From Acidimicrobiia bacterium (GTDB taxonomy: Bacteria > Actinomycetota > Acidimicrobiia > UBA2766), in the NCBI GenBank assembly GCA_020850945.1, contig JADZDR010000055.1, forward strand, positions 1 through 58,852: DNA of 58,852 nucleotides. Reading direction: 5' to 3'. Below, in pieces: positions 54,491 to 58,852 of this stretch. A program made the position numbers and the translations under genes. The notes beneath the pieces were generated by a model. The model was not told where the DNA came from. It searched no databases and saw only the letters and a program-made list of their open reading frames with translations. Each line of letters starts with the position of its first letter. The stretch's first letter is position 1.

Positions 54491-55260
54491 GACGCCACTG
54501 CTCCTCCCGGCCGCGTCGACATCTGGGTGCTGGACTCCTCCTGCTGGCCACCCTATGCCTTGCGGTCCTCGCTCCCGCGGCCGGCGCCCAGGAGGAAGGC
54601 GGCGATGGGCAGCCTCCCGACCCCGCGGACGCACAGGACGTCGCCTGCGAAGTGGTCGGCTGCGAGGACACGACTCCGCCCCGGCCACCCGACCTGCCCG
54701 ACGGGCCCGGCGCACCGGCCCTCACGGTGCCCGGGTTCCTCAACGTGCTAATCATCGGAGTCCTCGGCGCAGCCCTCGCCGTCGGTCTGTTCCTCGCGGT
54801 TCGCGCCATCATCCGCAACCGAAAAGGCGAGGACACCGCGGACGAGGAGGGGGACGGCGACGGTGTGGAGATCACGGCCGGGTCGACGCGGCGTCTCCGC
54901 CCCAAGTCGGCAGCGGACTGGGCCCAGCTCGCCCGCGAGGCGGCGCAGGCGGGGGAATGGGACAGGGCGCTGCGCTACATGCATCGCTCCGGCATCCTGC
55001 GCCTGGACGAGGAGGGACACGTGCGCTATCGGCGCGGACGCACGAACGGCGAGTACGCCCTGCTCCTCTCCACCCGCTCGCCCCGGGCAGCGGGTACGTT
55101 GCGCAGCCTGAGCCGCACCGTCGAGGACGTGCAGTTCGGTGAACAGCCCGCCTCGGGGGACATGTTCGAGAGCGCGGAGGCCGGCTGGGCCGAGCTCGAG
55201 CGCACACTGGACGTCCCGACCGCCGACGCGTTCGAGACCACCGCGGGGCGGCCGGCATGA
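54487..55260 (+). CDS. DUF4129-type membrane protein
   Basis: A 257-residue exported protein with a signal peptide (about residues 12-33), a Pro/Asp-rich external segment with two Cys, one membrane helix (about 85-107) and a cytosolic domain. The cytosolic domain shows the DUF4129 pattern AREAAQAGEWDRALRYMHRSGILRLDEEG, RRGRTNGEYALLL. DUF4129 proteins (some fused to transglutaminase) travel with MoxR and DUF58. Starts and stops are coupled on both sides (ATGA). Confidence 0.82.
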   Translation: MRRHCSSRPRRHLGAGLLLLATLCLAVLAPAAGAQEEGGDGQPPDPADAQDVACEVVGCEDTTPPRPPDLPDGPGAPALTVPGFLNVLIIGVLGAALAVGLFLAVRAIIRNRKGEDTADEEGDGDGVEITAGSTRRLRPKSAADWAQLAREAAQAGEWDRALRYMHRSGILRLDEEGHVRYRRGRTNGEYALLLSTRSPRAAGTLRSLSRTVEDVQFGEQPASGDMFESAEAGWAELERTLDVPTADAFETTAGRPA

Positions 55261-56417
55261 GTGACCGACCTGTCCTTCCCGTTCTCGTGGTCGTCGTCGC
55301 CGCGGTCCTCGTCGGCCTCTCGATCGTCATGCAGTTCATCGGCGGCACGGCGGGCGGCTCCACCGAGTCATCGCCGGGTTCGACCTCGAACACCGGCCCT
55401 GAGGGGGTGTCGGGCTGGGCGGGTGTGCTCGAGCGATTCGACTTCGACGTGCGTCGCGTCACAGATGCCTTCGACGAGCGGTTGCCCGAGAGCGGTGTCC
55501 TCGTGTCCGTCCTCCCCGAGGACGTCGATCCCGACGAGGCCGACGCCCTCCAGAGGTGGCTCACGGACGACCCGGCACGGCGACGGCTCGTCCTCGTCGG
55601 GGAACCGGAGGGGCCTCTCGCCGCTGCCCTCGTACCCGTGGGCGGACTGCGGCCTGCACCCGCAGGCACGGTCGAGCCGGTGATCGAGGCCCGCCTCACC
55701 ACCGGTATCGAGACACTCGACGTCGATCCGGGCAGGGCCTTCATCCCCGGTGACACCAAGGCGGTCTACGGCATCGATGCCGACCACGACGCGGCGTACA
55801 CGGTCCGTACCGTCGACATGGACTCGGGTGGCTACGCGCCCGTCGTCGCGGTGGTGGACGACTCGGCCGTGAGCAACGCCGGGATCACGCGGGGTGAGAA
55901 TGCCGGCTTCGCCGTACGGCTCGTGGGCGAGCCGGACGTACCCGTCTACTTCGACGAGTATCACCACGGATCAGAGGCACGGCCGGGCGTCTTCGGCTTC
56001 CTGCCCTGGAGCGTGCAGGTCTTCCTCCTACAGGTCCTCTTCGCGGGAGTCGTGCTGGGTGTCGGGGCGAGTGTCAGGTTCGGCCCCCCCCTGCCCGAGC
56101 CCGAGGACGCCCCCCGTCGGCGTGTCGAGTTCGTGCACGCCATGGCCCGTGCCTACGAGGATTCGGGAGCTGCTTCACAGGCCGCGGAGTTGATCCGTAT
56201 CGACCTGCGCGAACGACTGCGGCGCAAGCTCGGCCTCGGTGCCATGCCGGACGCGTATCTCGTCTCGCACTCCCCTTCGGTCGGGCTTGTCGCCGCCGAT
56301 GTCGGGATCGCCCTCCAACAGCCGGTGGCCGGGGAGCAGGATCTCGTCGCCGTTGCTGCGGCAGCCTCGCGCTGCCGTGCCATGCTTGCGTCCGGTTCGA
56401 CACGCGAGGGAGCTTGA
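55257..56417 (+). CDS. DUF4350 domain membrane protein
   Basis: A 386-residue protein with an N-terminal membrane helix (about residues 6-27), an extracytoplasmic DUF4350-like domain (about 55-250: SGVLVSVLPEDVDPDEADALQRWL, VYFDEYHHG) and a second helix (about 262-282). A cytosolic tail carries AYEDSGAASQAAELIRIDLRERLRR. The fold of DUF4350 resembles GATase/ThuA-type sensors of periplasmic ligands. It is coupled to DUF4129 upstream and MoxR downstream. Confidence 0.83.
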   Translation: MSDRPVLPVLVVVVAAVLVGLSIVMQFIGGTAGGSTESSPGSTSNTGPEGVSGWAGVLERFDFDVRRVTDAFDERLPESGVLVSVLPEDVDPDEADALQRWLTDDPARRRLVLVGEPEGPLAAALVPVGGLRPAPAGTVEPVIEARLTTGIETLDVDPGRAFIPGDTKAVYGIDADHDAAYTVRTVDMDSGGYAPVVAVVDDSAVSNAGITRGENAGFAVRLVGEPDVPVYFDEYHHGSEARPGVFGFLPWSVQVFLLQVLFAGVVLGVGASVRFGPPLPEPEDAPRRRVEFVHAMARAYEDSGAASQAAELIRIDLRERLRRKLGLGAMPDAYLVSHSPSVGLVAADVGIALQQPVAGEQDLVAVAAAASRCRAMLASGSTREGA

Positions 56418-57349
56418 TGCAGATCCGGGACCAGATCAGCGCCGAAGTCGCCAAGGTCGTAGTGGGGGCCGAGATGTCGGTTCACCATCTCCTCGTCGCA
56501 GTCCTCGTCGGAGGCCATGTCCTGCTCGAGGGAGTGCCGGGCACGGCGAAGACGCTGCTCGTGCGCACCTTTGCGCGGACTCTGGGCCTGCCGTTTCGCC
56601 GCGTGCAGTTCACACCGGACATGATGCCCTCCGACCTGACCGGCAACATGGTCCTGCGCGACGGGGACCTCGAGTTCCGGCCCGGCCCCGTGTTCACGAA
56701 CGTGCTCCTCGCCGACGAGGTGAACCGCACACCGCCCAAGACGCAGTCCGCCCTCCTCGAGGTCATGGAGGAGCGCACCGTGACCGTGGAGGGGACGACG
56801 CACGAGCTCGCGTGGCCGTTCTTCACGGCTGCGACCCAGAACCCGATCGAGTACGAAGGCACGTATCCCCTGCCCGAGGCGCAGCTCGACCGTTTCCTCT
56901 TCCGTCTCGACATCGGCTACCCGGACGAGGAGGCGGAGCGCCGCATGCTGTGGCTTCACCACCAGGGTCTCGACCCGACGGATCTCGACACGTCCGGTGT
57001 CACCCAGGCCGTGACCCTCGAGCAACTCGTGGCCTGCGCCCAGGCCGCGCGAAACGTGACCGTGTCGGCCGAGGTCGCCGAGTACCTCTTGCAGGTGGTC
57101 CGCCGCACGCGCCAGTCGCCCATGATCCAACTCGGGGCGAGCCCACGCGCGGCGGCCGCTCTCATGAAGGCTGCGAAGGCGTCTGCGTACCTCGAGGCAC
57201 GGGACTACGTGACACCCGACGATGTCGCCGCTCTCACCCATCCCGTGCTGCGCCACAGGCTCGTGCTGCGTCCCGAAGCCGAGCTCGACGGATACCGGAC
57301 CGATGACGTCGTGACATCGGTCGTGCAGTCCGTGCCGGTGCCGAGGTAG
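56417..57349 (+). CDS. MoxR-family AAA+ ATPase
   Basis: A 310-residue MoxR ATPase with Walker A GVPGTAKT (about residues 40-47), Walker B VLLADEVNRTPPKTQSALLEVMEE, sensor 1 (TQNPIEYEGTYPLPEAQLDRFLF) and the C-terminal lid. MoxR proteins act as chaperones for the assembly or activation of protein complexes, often with the VWA-like DUF58 partner downstream. ATG 56417 overlaps the DUF4350 stop (TGATG). The gene order DUF4129-DUF4350-MoxR-DUF58 is widely conserved in Actinobacteria. Confidence 0.93.
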   Translation: MQIRDQISAEVAKVVVGAEMSVHHLLVAVLVGGHVLLEGVPGTAKTLLVRTFARTLGLPFRRVQFTPDMMPSDLTGNMVLRDGDLEFRPGPVFTNVLLADEVNRTPPKTQSALLEVMEERTVTVEGTTHELAWPFFTAATQNPIEYEGTYPLPEAQLDRFLFRLDIGYPDEEAERRMLWLHHQGLDPTDLDTSGVTQAVTLEQLVACAQAARNVTVSAEVAEYLLQVVRRTRQSPMIQLGASPRAAAALMKAAKASAYLEARDYVTPDDVAALTHPVLRHRLVLRPEAELDGYRTDDVVTSVVQSVPVPR

Positions 57350-57351
57350 GC

Positions 57352-58852
57352 GTGGGCGCCGCGACCTTCGCTCCGGTCGAGGACGAGTTCACCCGGCGCG
57401 GCCTCCTCCCGGAGGGCCCGAGCGGAGACGGCACCGAAGGCGACGTAGACCCGGCGGATGCCCTCGTCGACACGCTGGAGGGCCAGGAGGTCCAACACCC
57501 GCCCCCGCCGCGTCCGCGCTGGCTGCCCACGTGGCGACTCGCCGTGGTGCTCGCGGCCCTCGGTGTCGCCCATCTCGTGATCGTCTCCGTCGTCAGGGTG
57601 ACGGCCTCGGGATGGCTCCTCCTCGCAGCGGACGCCGTCGTCGTGACGTTCGCGATCGCCGACTCGGCGACGCTTCCCCCGTCACGTCTCGTCTGGGGCC
57701 GGCGCCTGCGACCCCAGCTCCTCTCCCTGCGCGTCGTCGAGACGGTTGCGATCCGTATCGAGAACGAGAGCCGGCGCCGCCTGCGCGGCGCACTCCGCTT
57801 CGCCCTCCCCGACGCCCTCGTCACCCCGAAGGACACCGTCGACGTCACCGTGCCCAAGCGGGGCCACACGACCGTCCGCTTCCGCGTCGTCGGCCTGCGC
57901 CGCGGACGTCACGAGTGCCTGCCCCTCGAGTTGCGCGTGCCGAGTGCCGCCCGCCTGCTCGTGCGTCGCTACGCGATCACCACCCGTGACGTCGTCCCGG
58001 TCTATCCGAACGTGAAGGAGGCGCAGCGCATCGACCTCGCGTTGCGGCGGCGTCGCAACGACGACGCCGGTCTGCGCCATACGCGCCTCCTCGGGATCGG
58101 TACCGACTTCGACAGCCTGCGTGACTACAGGCCCGACGACGACTTCAGACTCATCGACTGGCACGCGACGGCACGGCGCGGCAGCCCCGTGTCCCGCCAG
58201 TACCGGATCGAACGCAACCAGAACGTGCTCTTCCTCGTCGACGCGGGGCGTCTCATGGCCGCCCCGATAACGACTCCGCCTCTCGCCGACATCGGCCCCG
58301 GCGACGATCCGGACATCGCCGACGAGGTGAGCGCTCACCTGCGTGAGGACCGGCTCGCCTTCGGGCGCGTGACGGCCCCTGTGCGGAGGCTCGACGTCGC
58401 CTTGAACGCCGCAACCGCCATGGCATATGTGTGTTCGAGCCTCGACGACCGCGTCGGCATGGTCGCGTTCGACAGCGACATGCAGGTCGAGATCCCGCCG
58501 GGGCGACGCAGCCGCGATGCGCTCCTCGCCGCGATGTGCTCACTCGAACCGCGCCGTGTCGAGAGCGACTATGCCCTCGCCTTCCGGGTTGCGGGCGGGA
58601 TGCGCCGCGCGCTCGTCGTCGTGTTCACCGACCTCCTCGAGGACGCTGCAGCCGGGCCGATCCTCTCTGCCGTTCCCGCTCTCGCCCGTCATCATCTCGT
58701 GCTCGTCGCGTCCGTCATCGACCCCGACATAGAAGCAGCGGCGACACACGGGCCGCGCAGCGGCGAGGCCGCGTACCGCCAGGCGGTCGCCCTCGATCTC
58801 GTGCAGCGTCACGAGATCGCCGTGCGCCGCCTGCGGGCGCTCGGCGTCGACG
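57352..58852 (+). CDS. DUF58 protein, 3' end outside the window
   Basis: Partial: an open frame of 500 codons runs from GTG 57352 to the window edge with no stop. Two membrane helices (about residues 63-103) precede an immunoglobulin-like segment and the DUF58 hallmark, GTDFDSLRDYRPDDDFRLIDWHATAR (about 245-270), followed by a VWA-like domain with LVDAGRLM, VGMVAFDSD and VVVFTDLLED. The first residue of the MIDAS motif (DxSxS) reads DAGRL, so metal binding is doubtful. It starts 3 nt after the MoxR stop. Its C-terminus and any further operon genes lie to the right. Confidence 0.9.
   Translation, partial: MGAATFAPVEDEFTRRGLLPEGPSGDGTEGDVDPADALVDTLEGQEVQHPPPPRPRWLPTWRLAVVLAALGVAHLVIVSVVRVTASGWLLLAADAVVVTFAIADSATLPPSRLVWGRRLRPQLLSLRVVETVAIRIENESRRRLRGALRFALPDALVTPKDTVDVTVPKRGHTTVRFRVVGLRRGRHECLPLELRVPSAARLLVRRYAITTRDVVPVYPNVKEAQRIDLALRRRRNDDAGLRHTRLLGIGTDFDSLRDYRPDDDFRLIDWHATARRGSPVSRQYRIERNQNVLFLVDAGRLMAAPITTPPLADIGPGDDPDIADEVSAHLREDRLAFGRVTAPVRRLDVALNAATAMAYVCSSLDDRVGMVAFDSDMQVEIPPGRRSRDALLAAMCSLEPRRVESDYALAFRVAGGMRRALVVVFTDLLEDAAAGPILSAVPALARHHLVLVASVIDPDIEAAATHGPRSGEAAYRQAVALDLVQRHEIAVRRLRALGVD

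Overview
The window is a G+C-rich chromosomal segment (dense, short intergenic gaps, frequent GTG/TTG starts) from an actinobacterium. The backbone ilvN-ilvB, gatB-gatA-gatC, ligA, etfB-etfA, mnmA-cysteine desulfurase matches in content, and mostly in order, the block known from Mycobacterium and other Actinobacteria. Lineage-specific genes sit between the backbone blocks. The gene content (etfBA, paired AarF kinases, CoA-transferase, haloalkane dehalogenase) would suit an uncultured-type lineage such as Acidimicrobiia, but that placement is inference; no rRNA or tRNA gene is present to settle it.

Layout. 1-6.8 kb: an FtsX-type ABC permease, then an isoprenoid group (UbiA prenyltransferase, a geranylgeranyl-reductase-like flavoprotein with an extra C-terminal domain, a polyprenyl diphosphate synthase and a coupled 47-codon ORF). 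6.9-7.6 kb: a scar in which an IS481-type transposase tail separates the tail of an ABC ATPase gene from the head of an M32 carboxypeptidase gene. 7.6-10.1 kb: three exported proteins (two paralogous lipoproteins, one protein with duplicated pilin-like repeats). 10.2-14.5 kb: aldehyde dehydrogenase, a membrane protein, haloalkane dehalogenase, and a two-gene nucleotidyltransferase locus bracketed by two copies of one long perfect palindrome. 14.5-18.8 kb: NifU-N-like protein, zinc-ribbon membrane protein, ilvN-ilvB and a secreted coiled-coil/3D-domain protein. 18.9-24.2 kb: LOG-family protein, redoxin-like protein, single-domain response regulator and gatCAB. 24.2-33.6 kb: two membrane proteins sharing an ectodomain (one with a degenerate J domain), two MFS transporters, a lipoprotein, an SDR, a macro-domain protein, a CoA-transferase and small anchored proteins. 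33.6-39.6 kb: an RpoD-like sigma factor with an unusual upstream region, metF, ligA, an ankyrin-alpha/beta-hydrolase fusion and an NTF2-like protein. 39.6-49.2 kb: pyrE, two membrane proteins, tandem AarF kinases, etfBA, an E2-like acyltransferase and a zinc-ribbon protein. 49.2-58.85 kb: a hybrid histidine kinase, mnmA, cysteine desulfurase, and a five-gene membrane/MoxR/DUF58 operon that runs off the right edge.

How the genes work together. Branched-chain amino acid synthesis (ilvBN), tRNA charging and thiolation (gatCAB; cysteine desulfurase supplying sulfur to mnmA), folate C1 metabolism (metF), pyrimidine synthesis (pyrE), DNA replication/repair (ligA) and electron transfer (etfBA) are housekeeping. 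The UbiA/reductase/prenyl synthase group probably makes and saturates a C20-type isoprenoid and transfers it to an acceptor. The aldehyde dehydrogenase near the haloalkane dehalogenase could serve haloalkane or alcohol oxidation. The MoxR-DUF58-DUF4129-DUF4350 operon is a conserved envelope-associated unit of unknown exact function.

Expression signals. Many start codons that lead transcription units have no Shine-Dalgarno but carry a TANNNT box 5-10 nt upstream, the arrangement of leaderless mRNAs; genes inside operons use SD sequences or GTGA/ATGA/TGATG stop-start overlaps. The most distinctive structures are the palindrome-bounded nucleotidyltransferase cassette (13.58-14.46 kb) and a triplicated stop/SD/start junction between ilvB and ilvN that creates two nine-codon coupled mini-ORFs.
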